A stretch of 64,000 bases of DNA from Notamacropus eugenii (taxonomy: Eukaryota > Chordata > Mammalia > Diprotodontia > Macropodidae), in the NCBI RefSeq assembly GCF_028372415.1, contig NC_092874.1:333206651-333270650 (forward strand), in the 5' to 3' direction. The translations under genes were made by a program, and so were the position numbers. The notes below the pieces were generated by a model. It ran no database searches. It was not told the DNA's origin and saw nothing but the letters and a program-made list of their open reading frames with translations. Below, one piece after another: positions 21,322 through 33,185 of this stretch (the stretch's first letter is position 1; each line of letters opens with the position of its first letter).

Positions 21322-21561
21322 GATCGTTTTTGTTGTTCTGTCATGTCTGACTTTTTGTGACCTGATTTGAGGGGTTTTTTTGGCAAAGATACTGGAGTGG
21401 TTTGCCATTTCTTTCTCCAGCTCATTTTAGAGTTGAGGAAACTGAGGCAAATGGGTTTAAGTGACCTGTCACACAGTTAGTGTGAGGCCAGATCTGAACT
21501 CAGGAGGATGAGTCTTCCTGACTTCAGGTCCAATGCTGTATCCATCATGTCAGCTAGCTGC
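21322..21561 (-). repeat. Marsupial tRNA-headed SINE, long form
   Basis: GTTGTTCTGTCATGTCTGAC, TTGGCAAAGATACTGGAGTG, CAGGAGGATGAGTCTTCCTG, ATGTCAGCTAGCTGC. Confidence 0.88.
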
Positions 21562-22094
21562 TTTGGTTGTCCCTCTTGTCTTTTTCTCTTTTGTTGGTAG
21601 TGGTAGGGATGCTAGTGCTCCATTATTCTTGTCCTCTCCCCTCTCTTCCTTCCCATTCTTACCCCCATTGGAAAAAAGAAAAACATTCTCCCAACAAATA
21701 TGGCTAGTCAAGCCAAACAAATTTCCACGTTGATTAGCATTTTGTGCTATAGGGGTTGTCCTCAAGTACTGCCAGTGTTAGGGTCTGTCAGTCCTTCCTG
21801 TTATATTGAAGGTTGCAATATCTCCTGGACAGATGAATGTAGTTTGAGAAATATTTCTTTAGAATTGTGAAGAAATTGACTTCAAAGTGAGTTTTTCTTG
21901 TCTGGTGAACTTAAGAAATGCCAAAGGTTAAGGATCTCATAATTTAGCTCTGCTATAAAATCTAGTAAATCATTTATTGTCCTGAATGAATGGACTAATC
22001 ACTGATTCCTGGGACCAGGGTGGCTCTTACGGCATCTGATATACCTCTGCCAAGGAAATATGTAAAGGCAGGGTATAGAATACTTCCTCACTTG
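21562..22094. other. Intron 1, nothing recognised
   Basis: No repeat or coding frame recognised. Confidence 0.45.
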
Positions 22095-22275
22095 ACAGAA
22101 ATGTGAAACTGACCTAGATTCTCTCATACTATCTGTGTGACCCTGGGCACTCTGTTTCATCATCTCTAAAATGAACTGGATGAGGAAATGGCAAACCACT
22201 TTGTTATTTTTGCCTTGGAAATCCCAAATGGAGTCATGAAGAGTCTGATAAGACTGAAATGACAGAACAGCAACA
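22095..22275 (+). repeat. SINE 3' part
   Basis: CTGTGTGACCCTGGGCACTC, GGATGAGGAAATGGCAAACC, GGAGTCATGAAGAGTCTGAT. Confidence 0.82.
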
Positions 22276-22319
22276 CTATAAAGCATGGAGGTGGAAAGGT
22301 TTTGGAGAAATATCAGTTC

Positions 22320-22800
22320 CTAGCAGCTAATCACTTACTCTTATAGCCTTAGCCAAGTCATTTAAATTCACTGGGCCTCATTTTCTCTACTCCCAGTTCT
22401 TTAAAGGAAGAGGTCAGAACAGTAAAGTAGGGTCCAATGTTTCCTGTTCCTAAATCTCATGAAGCTAGGACTATTTACTTAAGGCAGGAGAAAAAAATTA
22501 GACTTCTAAAGAAAACCTCATAGATATGATCACCAGATGCCTTTTTCATAAGTCAGTGAAATTATACTATTTGCAAGCTTAGACTTGGAGGAAAATATCT
22601 GAGCTTACAAAAATTTCTCCCCACCTACAGAAATTTCAGTTCCTACCAACACATCATTGTGATTTTTTTCTCCCTCTCTCCTTCCTCTCCTGCTAGCACA
22701 GATTGTAGGCTTCTTGAGGGTGAAGACTATTTCAATCTCTCAGTCTCTTATGGTTCCCAGCACAGTGCTTTGCATATATTATGGAATGTTGAATGAATTT
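22320..22800 (+). repeat. MIR fragment and L2 3' end
   Basis: MIR blocks at 22325-22410 (TTAGCCAAGTCATTTAAATT). L2 terminal block at 22695-22800 (TTGTAGGCTTCTTGAGGGTG; TTCCCAGCACAGTGCTTTGC). About 285 bases between them show nothing. Confidence 0.55.
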
Positions 22801-23215
22801 ATGGCACAAATATTATTACACCAGGAGTCAAAAAGGTTCCAGATGTCAGGTTACTATACTGCCTAGTATTTTAAGTCAGTAATAATTTGATAGTAAAACA
22901 TTAATTTGAAGGTACAAGTTTCAGTGAGGCACATGTATTCACTTCCCCATAACTTCTGAAAGTTTGCAGGTATCAGTTTTATGTGTTTAGTTTATGAAAT
23001 AGGAAGATCCAGAAAACTTATATACATATGACTACTATGGCATAAATGGAATGAACAGCCGCCACAATTAAAAATGAATGTTGTAAAATTACAGAGAACC
23101 AGCTGAACTCCAGAGAAGGAAGACCGCTACCCCCACTCTTTTGCAAAGATTAGAATGGATAGGAATTGTGTCTGTGCTTATGTGATATTGGAAATAATGT
23201 CAAATTTCAAAAATA
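22801..23215. other. Intron 1, nothing recognised
   Basis: No repeat or coding frame recognised. Confidence 0.45.
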
Positions 23216-24162
23216 GGTTGATTCATTTAATTTATTTATTTATTTTTAGGGCCAAAGGAAAACAAAGTTTATTAAAGATTCGTCACATTAGGTTGACTCT
23301 TAAGGAGCCTAACCAGATACAATCTTAGCTAGACAGAGCCTGAGCTGGATTGAATCTGAGCACTTTCATGGAGGCAAGATGGAACTTAAATACAGAAAAG
23401 ACTATAGGAGGGATCTGGGGGTGGTCTGGTAGTCTAGGGTGATGGGAGGAGGGGTTTAGGGAAGGTCTTGAGAAGAAGTCCATGGAGGACCTCAGGGGGA
23501 CTGGGGTGACTGGTCAAGAGTTGAAAACAGCTGGAGGCAATCAGGAGATATCAGACAATGGAAGGTTTGGGTGGGGCAATCCAGAGGTTACTAACTATGG
23601 AAAGTCAAGCTAGGCCAAGGGCAATAGATTTTAATATGAATGACCAAATTAAGTGGAGATATTCAGGAGGACCTGGCTATAAATTTGCGTATCAAAGGCC
23701 AGGTTAAGTGGGGAGATTCAAGGGGAGTTCAGGGAGGTTCCCAGAGTCTGAACCCCATCTTTACCCTCTCAAACAAATTGGACCCAAATTCTTTTGGGGT
23801 AAAGGGTGAAGATCTAGCTGTCCCTGCTTCGATGGGTCCTGTTCAAGGGGTACATAGCCTGAGTTGTCATCTGGATATTGATGGCTTGCAATCTTCCAGT
23901 CTTGGCAGAAGAACTTGAGATTAGTAGTTTTTCCCAGACAGGAAACCATATATTGAGGTCTGAGGGGTGCTGGGGGGGCCCCAAAGTATCGACAAGCTGA
24001 GTCCTGCTCGAATGAATTTGACACATCTTCTTAAAGCCAAAGAAGAACAAAGTTTATTAAAGATTCCCCATATTGCATTGACTCTTAAGGAGCCTAACCA
24101 GATACAATCTCAGCTAGACAGAGTCTGAGCTAGATTGAAATCTGAGCCGGGTTGATTCATTT
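23216..24162 (-). mobile_element. Fossil LTR-element transcript, retroposed (R-U5-internal-U3-R plus A-rich tail)
   Basis: A 13 bp direct repeat (GGTTGATTCATTT) flanks the unit at 23216-23228 and 24150-24162. Inside, 23251-23361 and 24036-24147 are about 110 bp direct repeats. On the minus strand both carry TCTTTAATAAACTTTGTT, a poly(A) signal in an LTR R-like context. The lower-coordinate end carries an A-rich tail on the minus strand (23229-23248). Repeats at both ends, an A-rich tail and a long target duplication fit LINE-driven reinsertion of an LTR-element RNA rather than normal provirus integration. The roughly 670 bp middle is short, no recognisable gag, pol or env was seen, and the family is not identified. 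It is a broken fossil. Confidence 0.6.
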
Positions 24163-24312
24163 TAGTAATTTTTTTTCTTTTTAAAAATTCTTTGTTATAA
24201 GGGATAGCTTTTTGGGAGGAGGGAGGGGACACTGGAAGAATCTAAAAGATGAAAAAAACCAAAATATATAAATAAGAGACTTTAAAAGTTGACTTAGAGG
24301 CGTCTTTGTGTC

Positions 24313-24480
24313 TTAGACCTATTTGTCACTCTGGTAAAGTCTGTGGACCCCTTCTCAGAATAACATTTTTAAGTGCATAGAATAAAATGCATAGGATTAG
24401 AAAGGGAAACAATTATGCTGCCATGGGAATATTAGAATATATTTTTTAAAAAAACATTATGGTGAAGAGCCTCTGCTTTA
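24313..24480 (-). mobile_element. hAT-type MITE remnant
   Basis: GTGGACCCCTTCTCAGAATA and AGAATAAAATGCATAGGATT belong to a hAT/MER family related to 24927-25136 and 44310-44505. Strand is set relative to the copy at 24927-25136. Confidence 0.6.
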
Positions 24481-24926
24481 AAGCTATAGAAGTGATTTTA
24501 TCAGTCTCACTTATTTTTCTCCTCTTTACCAAGTGTTTTTGACACCAGTAAACTGAAAAATAGTGATTTATTTCCTTAAAAGCATCTAGTGTGTTTGGGA
24601 GGATTTTCATGTAGTTACATAAAGAGATAAACCCCCAAGCTGCAAACCTGTGGGTGATGGAAGGTATTGGTTCCCTCACAGAAATGGAGATTCATGAAAC
24701 AGAAAATTTGAGGCATGTATGAAACTGATTATTGCCAATTTGTATAGTATTCCCATTATCTGTGACCTATATTTAATTGTTCTGAATCACTCCCCTTCCC
24801 TACCCTCCCATAAAGTCCAGATCTTTGCTGGTCTATTATAGGTAATATGAATTAGAGGTCTGTAGTTTCATTAGTAGAGTACTCTCCATTGATACAGATT
24901 GTAATCACTCCTTTGCCTTTTAACAG

Positions 24927-25136
24927 GAGTTCTTAACTTGGGGTCCACAGATACATGCTGACATCCCCCACCTCCCACTTTTCCAAGGGAGACTCTGAAT
25001 TTGGATGAGAAGTAAATTGCATCTTTATTTTCCCCCAACTTCTAACCTAAATTTAGCATTCCCTTTAATAAGATCTTTGAGAAGAGTTCCATAGACTTGG
25101 GGGGAGGTCCGGGAGGTCCATGACATTTCTACCATA
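24927..25136 (+). mobile_element. hAT-type MITE remnant
   Basis: Starts GGAGTTCTTAACTTGGGGTC and ends GTTCCATAGACTTGGGGGGA, GGTCCATGAC, with the middle block AATTGCATCTTTATTTTCCC. Confidence 0.62.
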
Positions 25137-26384
25137 GTAGATGGTTTTCATTGTTTATCCTGAGGAACAACTTTCAGGTGGGGAGCTTTTCAGATTTAGC
25201 TATCCTTCCATAATAGACATAGACCATCAGTAGGTATTTATTTAAAGCCTTTCCAGCCTGGTGGGACCTATAACTTGTATTCACTGCCGTAAGCTTTGAG
25301 AACAAAAGGTCACTACTGAGACAAACTAATAGGACTTTTTTGATTGAAGGTAAGAACATATCAGGTAAGAACATTTTTTTTTGAAAATGACAAACTATAG
25401 CAAATAGCCATTTGTTTGGGCCGTAATTGGGATTTAAAAAAAAACATCTTTGGATTCTAATGTTTTTCACAGCCTCAGGGAGTTCAGAAGGATAAAGCTT
25501 ATATAGTTCTTTGAAGGATGATTGAACATCTACATACTTCAATCCAGGGGAAAAAAAATGTTTCAGACTGTAGGAACATTATTATTTCATGTGCCCTTGG
25601 AGATACTCAGTAACTGTCTCCAAGCATACAAAATAAGCCAACTAATAAATAGTTTTGCCAAAACGAATTTTTTCCGAAAATGTGATGCTATCATGGTTCC
25701 CCTCTCTTCCTCCCAGCTTTTACAAGCACTTCTCCATGTGCCTCATTTTGGCTTAAAGAAGATTGTGGTCAGTCTAGCAAAGTAATAATGTTTTCTAAGT
25801 TGGATAAGAGGAGCAGCTTGCTATATAACTGAGTGAAGGGAGAAATACAAAAATATTCAAGTTTTAAAGGGTTATGAAGACCAAGAAGCCAAAGTGAAAA
25901 TTAAATCGAGATGTTCACTTGGGTTAGAGGAAAGGGGAATAGAGAAAATACATTGGGTTAATATTGAGTTAATGTCAGTCCCCATCTCACATTTTAAAAT
26001 CTCTGTGTGATTATCTTTAGTTTTTATACATTACCTTCATTTCTAAATATATTCTTCTTCATCCTCTATCCAGTGAACCATCTTGTAAAGACTTTAAAAG
26101 GAGGAAAAGGAAAAAAAATCAGCTAACATCAGTGTGTACTATGCCTTACTCAGTCCTTAGTATCTCTGTAAAACTAGTTTGGGGAGTAGGGAGGTACACG
26201 TTCTCACCTCTTCCTTGGGATGAAGCTTGGGCATTATAATTATAAGACATTTTTGTTTCAGTATTCATGTGTTGTGTTTGGTTGAGCTGAAAGAGGTATA
26301 TAAAGCATCTCATACCTTTTCATTGAACCGTTATTAATTCAATCATAATTGAACCATTTTATTTTTAAAATTCTGGTCTTAATA
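25137..26384. other. Intron 1, nothing recognised
   Basis: AT-rich. Open frames at 25174-25542 (minus) and 25522-25785 (plus) have no recognisable domain and are treated as chance. Confidence 0.5.
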
Positions 26385-26590
26385 AAATAAAATGATCATT
26401 TTTAACCACATAGAACACACACACAAAAAGAGGATTGTAGAATCTGTTTATATGCTGCTTGCTTAACTTTAAAAATCATCAGCTCAGCATGTAATTTTTA
26501 GAACTGCTTTATTTTGTCTGTGATTCTGTTTCTTCTTTTGGGTGCTTTTTAAAAAATACCACTGGCTTTCCTTTTTTTCCTGGAGGAAGA
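26385..26590. repeat. Unclassified interspersed repeat, copy 1
   Basis: Shares GAGGATTGTAGA, GCTTGCTT, CTCAGCA.GTAA, GATTCT.TTTC and CCTTTTTTCC blocks in the same order and orientation with 42350-42575. Confidence 0.5.
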
Positions 26591-27118
26591 GTCTACCTTA
26601 TCAACTGAACTTTTTTGAAAATGTGCACTTTGGATTAAATATATTCCCTCTTATGAAACCACTTCCAACAAAATTAGCCCATTTAACTTTTAACATCTTA
26701 CATTAATTGTGTTTGTGTGTGTGTTTAAAGGAAAGACTTATTTACCTCTCTCAGTACATTTTTGGGGGGTAGTGGCATGGGATTATGAAATGGATAGACC
26801 TGTTACAGACTTCTCTTACTTTATGTAAGTGGACATGACATGTGAAACAATTTTTTTTTTGGTAATATGAATTTGCCCCTGTCTATATACTTAGCATGTA
26901 TAACAAAGGCATACACAAATAATACCTTTATCCAAATCATACAATGCAGTCCTATTAAATACCATATAATAATGATAAATAGAATTATGAAATAAAAGTT
27001 AAAGCTAATGGTAAAGTATGCACAGTACTGTATAGTAAAAATTAACATAGATGTACAGTATGTTCCCCCTTCCCCATCCACTGCATCTAGCCTTTATTAC
27101 AGGTGGTTGGCTGAACAG
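26591..27118. other. Intron 1, nothing recognised
   Basis: Short TG run at about 26710-26724. Nothing else recognised. Confidence 0.45.
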
Positions 27119-27560
27119 CTTTTTTAAAAATTAGTATTTTAACATTTGTTTTTAAAACTTTGAATTCCAAATTCTCTCCCTTCCTCCTTATTCCCCCCCC
27201 TCCCACTGAGAAGGCAAGCAGTTCATGTGTGGTCATGCAAAACATTTCCCTAATAGTTATGTTGTGAAAGAAAACAACAATCCCCCCTAAAAAATCATTC
27301 CCCCTCATTCCGCCTCTCCTCACCCTTCTCTCCACTGTAAAAGGTTTTCTTTTATGTGAGATAATTTACTCCATTCTGCCTCTCCCTTTCCTTCATCCCT
27401 TCATATTCAACTCATACCTGTATCATTTGTCTATATATACTTCTTCTAACTGCCCTAATAATAAGAAAGTTCTTATGAGTTACAAGTATCATCTTCCCAT
27501 ATAGGAATGTACACAGTTTACCTTATGTCTTTGCATAATGTAGACTCTAAGGAGTTTGGT
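27119..27560 (-). mobile_element. L1 3' fragment, antisense
   Basis: T-rich start, then CTTTGAATTCCAAATTCTCT, GAAGGCAAGCAGTTCATG and ATAGTTATGTTGTGAAAGAA (clear to about 27280). The continuation TACTCCATTCTGCCTCTCCC, CATCTTCCCATATAGGAATG is L1-like but less certain. Confidence 0.65.
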
Positions 27561-27724
27561 TTCACTTGAGGCTTTTGAAGACTACTGAGAATTCCAAAGA
27601 ACTCATGAAGAAATAAGCTCTCCATTGAGAGAGAGAGGGGCAGAGACAGAGAGACAGACAGGGAGAACTCATAAGTAAACTCCGAATGGTAGATTGAAGC
27701 ATTTTTAAAAAATCTTTACTATTC

Positions 27725-27892
27725 TTGCCCTTTTTGGAGGGCAAGCAACATGGCTAACTTTTTGTATAACTTCACATATATGATTGATAGCCTATTGCTT
27801 GCCATCTCAATGGGTGGGTGGGTAAGGGAGAAAATTTGGCACTCAGTTAAAAAAATAAATACTGAAAATTGATGAAGTAAATAAGTGGATAT
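27725..27892 (+). mobile_element. L1 3' end, sense
   Basis: GATAGCCTATTGCTTGCCAT, GGGAGAAAATTTGGCACTC and an A-rich end are the forward form of the marsupial L1 3' UTR. It is the only L1 piece recognised in the window in the same direction as B4GALT1. Confidence 0.72.
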
Positions 27893-28209
27893 ATAAGAGA
27901 AGACTATTGAGAGGTTAGAAATTATTATAGTAAACCTTTGGCTATCTGGAGACTAAAATTCTGGAGAGGCCCTGATCTAGTAGAAGTTAGAAGGAGAGAG
28001 TCGGAGGAGGGAGCCTTAACCTTGTGCAGCCTTAATCATACCTGGTAACAATTGAAACCAGGAGAGAGGAGTTGAAGATCTACTATGTTGCAACTAATCA
28101 TTTGAGAGTAAAAGAAAAAGATTACTCTGGCTAATGAGTTCTAGAAAAGAGACTTAACAAGAGATTAAGAGAAAAGTGGGTCAGAGTATACAAAGTAATG
28201 GAATAGTGA
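27893..28209. other. Intron 1, nothing recognised
   Basis: No repeat or coding frame recognised. Confidence 0.45.
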
Positions 28210-28459
28210 GGTCAGCTAAGTGGGGCAATGTATGGAGTCCTGGGCCTGGAGTTAGAAACATCAAAGTTCAAATGTGGCTTCAGACACTTACTAGCTGTGT
28301 GACCTTGGGCAAGTCACTTAACCCTATTTGCCTCAGTTTCCTCATCTCTAAAATGAGCTGGAGAAAGAAATGGCAAACTACTCCATCATCTTTGCCAAGA
28401 AAATCCTATGGACAGTTGGTTCATGGGGTCACAAAGAGTTGGACACAACTGAACAACCA
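28210..28459 (+). repeat. Marsupial tRNA-headed SINE, long form
   Basis: GAGGTCAGCTAAGTGG, TCCTGGGCCTGGAGTTAG, CTTGGGCAAGTCACTTAACC, GAGCTGGAGAAAGAAATGGC, GAGTTGGACACAACTGAACA. Confidence 0.92.
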
Positions 28460-29349
28460 TGTATGAAATAATGAGGAACCAAGAGTGTACGGGGAGGAGA
28501 TGATAAAGGTCAAGAACAGTGTTGCAAGTTAGTGTAGCTTTATAAACAGCACCTGTAATATTCCCCAGCACTGATGTTCTTGAAGGCGTCATAGTGCCAA
28601 CTGTGCTATTTTTGTGTGGCAGGTTTTCCTTTAAGGGAGTTTGGAGAAGTGTTTCTTGGGATAGTTGTTTCTTATCACTTGAGGCATGAAAGGCCCAGCC
28701 CATGACTCTTGCCCTGTGGGGAAAGTCTTCCTGACCTTGTGTAGCAGGTTGTATTTAAAAATAGCAAACTTATCTAAAGAATTTTTTTTCTTAGCTCAAT
28801 AGAGTTATTTTTATTGTCCATCTTATTTATTCTAACTCTTGAGCCTGTGTTACAGGATTGGCCTGAGGGGTATTAGGGACAGGTCTGACCCAGAATACAT
28901 GTGGAAGACATCCATCTAGGAGGGGAATTTGCAGTGTTTATGCTTCATCTGCATTACCTGTAGAAACTGATTGGGTGGATGACAAAAAGCACTTTTAGAC
29001 ACTTAGTAGGTGCTAGGCATTTTGTCTACCATCAAGGATGAAAAGTACTAGTCAGTCCCTGCTCTCAAGGAGTTCATGCTAAATTGGAAGAGACATCTTC
29101 AAGGATGAGAAAGGTCTGGAGGCCCTGAGGGGTTCAATGATCTGGCAGATGACTAGGCTAAGTTAGGTTAGTTAGGAAAGTAAAGTCAGATGATAAAACC
29201 TGGGGTGTGCAGTCAGTCAGTTGAGGCCACAATAATGTAAGGCCTAAAGGACTTGAGGGGGCTGAGGTGGGGATAAGTGGTACTTCACAGGAAGAAATAT
29301 AATTGGTAGCTCTTATCTCCAAGTCACATGAGCAGTCAAGCAGCCCAGA
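28460..29349. other. Intron 1, weak L2-type fragment only
   Basis: About 28995-29110 (TAGTAGGTGCTAGGCATTTT; CTCTCAAGGAGTTCATGCTA) resembles L2. The rest is unrecognised. Confidence 0.45.
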
Positions 29350-29977
29350 TGGTTTTTTTAATAGTATTTTATTTTTTCCCCAGTTACATGTCAAGAAAAA
29401 TTTTAGCATTCATTTTTACACTATTTTGAGTTAAAAAAAAGGTTTTTGAATTCCAAATTTTTCTCCTCCCCTCCCCCTTCTGAAAATGGTAGGCTGCTTG
29501 ATATAGTTTATATATGTACTATCATGTAAAAATATTTCCATATTAGTCACAGTAGTGAAAGATGAACCGGATAAGAAAACGAGAAGGAAGTGAATAAAAT
29601 GCTTCAATTTGCATTCAGAGGCCATCAGTTCTTTATCTGGCTATGGACAGCATTTTCTTTCATGAGGCCTGTTGGATCATTGTGTTGCTGAGAAGAACTG
29701 AGTCGCTCATTGTTGATCATTACACAATGTTGCTGATACTGTATACAGTGTCTTCTTGATTCAACTCATTTCACTTTGCATCAATTAGTACAAGTCTTTC
29801 CAGGATTTTCTGAAATCTATTTGCTCATCATTTGTTATTGCACAATAGTATTCCATTACATTCATATGCCACAGTTTGTTCAGCCATCCCCCCACTGATT
29901 GGCATCCCCTCAGTTTTTTGATATTTTGCCACCACAAAAATATTTTTGCACATGTAGGTCCTTTTCCCTTTCCCAGA
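29350..29977 (-). mobile_element. L1 3' end, antisense
   Basis: TATTTTATTTTTTCCCCAGT, TTTGAATTCCAAATTTTTCT, TTTCACTTTGCATCAATTAG and CATCCCCTCAGTTTTTTGAT follow the marsupial L1 3' region in reverse. Confidence 0.9.
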
Positions 29978-30197
29978 TGGGCTTCATTAACATGATGCTC
30001 TTATTGCCAGAGACATCAAGTTTAGAATGAATGGAAAAAACACCCATAACATTTATTAAGCTGTTTTTGGGTCCAGTTGTCCATCATCAGATTTTCTCTG
30101 TGATAGCAGTCACTACAGTATGTACACAACAAGGCACTCCCCCACCTTTTCATATCACCATGTCTGTGCCTTCCTTTGGAATGGAGCTCATAATTTA

Positions 30198-30545
30198 TAA
30201 TGGACAGTTGGGTGATACTGTGGATAGAGTTCTGGTCTGACTTGACCTGAGTTCAAAGCCTGTCTCAGACATTCACTAACTTGTATGATCTTGGGCAAGT
30301 CACTTAATTCCCTGTGTGTACCTCAGTTCCCTCATCTGCAGAATGGGGATAATAGCACCTGCCTTCAAGGGTTGTTGTGAGGATTAAGTGAGATAACATA
30401 TAAAAGTGTTTTGCAAACCTAATAGCTCTCTCTATAAGTGCTATTTATTCATGAGAACTGGTGGCACTGTATTAAGTTCAGGGAATATAAACCTACAAAA
30501 AAAGTAAATGGTCTCTGCCTAAAAGCACTATGATGGCCAGGTAAG
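30198..30545 (+). repeat. MIR-type SINE and short L2-like piece
   Basis: GGACAGTTGGGTGATACTGT, CTTGGGCAAGTCACTTAATT, CTCATCTGCAGAATGGGGAT, then AGTGTTTTGCAAACCTAATA. L2-like at 30455-30545. Confidence 0.82.
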
Positions 30546-30784
30546 GGTCTTTTATTCTAAGGAGTCTCTGGAGTGGTGTGTGGAAATATAAGGCAATAAA
30601 CTATAAGACAATCAAGTGTTAATTTGATTCCTGCTTCAGGATGTAAAAGTGGAAAATTAGGGGCAGAGCAATGGCAAGAAATATCTGGGATGACTAGGAT
30701 GAATTAGTTGGGAGGGAGGGAGGAGTGGCTTAGCTTCTTCTGGGCATGATTTCTGGAAGTCTGACTTACAAGAGCCAACCACAG

Positions 30785-31015
30785 CTAACATTTATATAAT
30801 GCTTGTGCTAGGCATGGTTTTAAGTGCTTTAGAAATATGACCTTATTTGGTCCTCACAACAGCCCTGGGAAGTAGGTACTGTTATTATCTCCAATTTATA
30901 GAAACTGAGGCAGAGGTAGAGTGACTTGCCTAGGGTCACGTAGCTACTAATTGTTTGAACCCTGATTTTCCTGACTCCAGACCCAGTGTTCTGTCCACTG
31001 TGTCACCTAGCTCTC
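30785..31015 (-). repeat. MIR/CORE-type SINE, antisense
   Basis: AACATTTATATAATGCTTGT, CCTCACAACAGCCCTGGGAA, GTGACTTGCCTAGGGTCACG, TGTGTCACCTAGCTCTCC. Confidence 0.88.
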
Positions 31016-31159
31016 CCTGATTTGGAGAGTGAAAAAGTTACTAAAAACAACAACAAACAACCAGCTACTCTTTTTTTATTTTCTTATTTCTTGTCACTTC
31101 TTTTTCATTCAGAAAGACTAGCTTTTTAATAGACCTCATCAACCAAAATAATCCTTTTC

Positions 31160-31330
31160 TTCTGCTCCGAGACTCTGGGCAGTCACTGCACTGCTTCAGT
31201 TTCCTTATCTGTAAAATGGGGACAATGATGGCTTCCTACCCTATGAGATTGTTGTGAGGTTTAAATCAGTTAACATGTATAATCATTTTGCAAACCTAAT
31301 AGTTAACTCTATAAATGCTAGCTATTATTT
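31160..31330 (+). repeat. MIR-type SINE 3' part
   Basis: CAGTTTCCTTATCTGTAAAA, AGATTGTTGTGAGGTTTAAA, TAACTCTATAAATGCTAGCT. Confidence 0.8.
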
Positions 31331-31339
31331 TCTACTGGG

Positions 31340-31990
31340 TTCATTCCTGAACAGATGTGCTTTTAGGGGCTGCAGATGGGTGTAGTGTAGGTGGGGGAGA
31401 CAGAGAGAGCATGTTTTCCCATTCTAGGCATGAGGGACAAAGAGAAAAGGGAGATGGTGGAGGGTTGGAGGTTTGTGTGTGAGGAACAAGAAGACAGTTA
31501 TGATGTATATAGGGGAGGACTGTTGCCATAAGCCTGGAAAAGTGGAATGGGTCAGGTTGTGAAACGCATTCAATATTTATAGTTGACACTGGAGTTTAAG
31601 CAGATGACGTGATCAGACTCGTGCTTTAGGAAAATCACTTTGGGAAAATCACTTTGGTCGATATCTGAAGGATGGGGGTTTTTGTCATAGTCTTGGTAAG
31701 AGATAATGAGGACCTCAACCAGAGCGATAGTTGTGTGAGTAGATAGAAGAGGATGTTTGGGAGAGTTGTAGGGACTGAGAAGGCAAGATGTAGCAATTGA
31801 TTATCGGATACGTGGGCTGAGGGAGCCTGAAGAGTTGAGGAAGAACACTGATACTGCAAACCTATGTCACTGGAAGAATGGTGATACCCTGGACAGAAAT
31901 AGAGCAGAGTGTTAGGGGCCTCCAAGATGGCTTTGGAATTGTCCAATCAGTCATTGGAGATGTGTTAACTGGAGCTCAGGAGAGAGACTG
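31340..31990 (+). repeat. L2-type LINE 3' region
   Basis: GACGTGATCAGACTCGTGCT, GGAAAATCACTTTGG (duplicated locally at 31628-31657), ACTGGAGCTCAGGAGAGAGA. Confidence 0.6.
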
Positions 31991-32391
31991 GGGCCAGGCA
32001 TGGCGAAAGGATACTGTGACCTGTCCATGGTCATGCAGTGAGGCAGGCTTAAAACCAGGTCTCTTTGACTTCAAGGCCAGAATTCTTCTGTTTACCTATA
32101 GTTGACATTTATAGAGTTCTAGGAGTGTGTTAAGAACTATATGTTATATAGCTTATACCTAATATCTAACTGTTCTCCTTGGATGTGTATGACTTTAAAC
32201 AGAAAACCAAAAATAAGTTTGAAGACTGGGAAATAAAAGCAAAAAAAGTGGGAGTGAAAATGAGGCAAAATGAGTTATGTAAGGCTATGGGGAAATATTC
32301 ATTTCTAAGAAGTATATGCTAACATGGGGTGGGTCCTTCATACTAGCCAGATTCTTTCATTCTTTGTAGATATTCTGACTATAGGCATACC

Positions 32392-33167
32392 TTGGAGATA
32401 TTGCAGGTTTTGTTCCAGACCACAGCAATAAAGCCAATATAGCAATAAATCGAGTCACGTGAATTTTCTGATTTCCCAGTACCTATAAAAGTTATATTTA
32501 CATTATACAGCTGCCTATTACATGTGCAATAGAATTATGTCTAAAAAAATAATGTATATAGTATATAATACCTTAATTAAAAAATACTTTATTACTGAAA
32601 AAATGCTGTCACTTAAGCCTTCAGTGAGTCATAAATCTTTTTGTTGATGGAGGGTCTTGCCTTCATGTTGAAGGCCTCTGACTGATCAGGGTGGTGGTTA
32701 CTAAGGGTTGGGATGGCTGTGGCAATTTCATAAAATAAGACAACAATGAAGTTTGCCCCATTGGTTGATTCTCCCTTTCCTTTGAACATTTAAGAGTCCA
32801 TTGTGGGATTACTAATTGACTTGTTAAATATTGTTGTGTGTCTTGGGGGAGAGAGAAACCTGAGGAGAGATGGGAATGGCCAGTCGTGGGAGCAGTCAGA
32901 AGGTACACAGCATTTATTAAGTTCAGTGTCTTATATGTGTGGTTTGTGGCTCTCCAGAACAGTTACAACAGTAACATCAAAGATCACTGACCACCATAAA
33001 AGATGTAATGATCATGGAAAACTTTGAATTGTTGTGAGCATTAGCAAAATGTGACACAGAGGTTGTGAGCACATGCTGTTTAAAAAATGGCACCAATGGA
33101 CTCGTCTGACACAGAGTTGCCACAAACCTTCATCATCTGCAAAGCACAATAAAATGAGGTACACCTG
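32392..33167. mobile_element. Tigger1-type DNA transposon, internally deleted (non-autonomous)
   Basis: Left end TAGGCATACCTTGGAGATAT, right end AATAAAATGAGGTACACCTG (inverted ends), each flanked by TA (32390-32391, 33168-33169), the Tc1/mariner target. The body follows the Tigger1 consensus as I remember it: CAGACCACAGCAATAAAGCC, GTCACGTGAATTTTCTGATT, AGGGTCTTGCCTTCATGTTG, CTGATCAGGGTGGTGGTTAC, then near 32775-32790 it jumps to the far end (TCCATTGTGGGATTACTAAT ... AACATCAAAGATCACTGACC). About 776 bp remain of about 2.4 kb and no transposase frame is left. Confidence 0.88.
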
Positions 33168-33185
33168 TATTTCTAGATGTGTGCT

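Noticed and set aside
25174-25785. Two open frames (122 and 87 codons) as possible genes
   Set aside because: No domain, no splice context and AT-rich composition; chance frames are common over 48 kb of intron.
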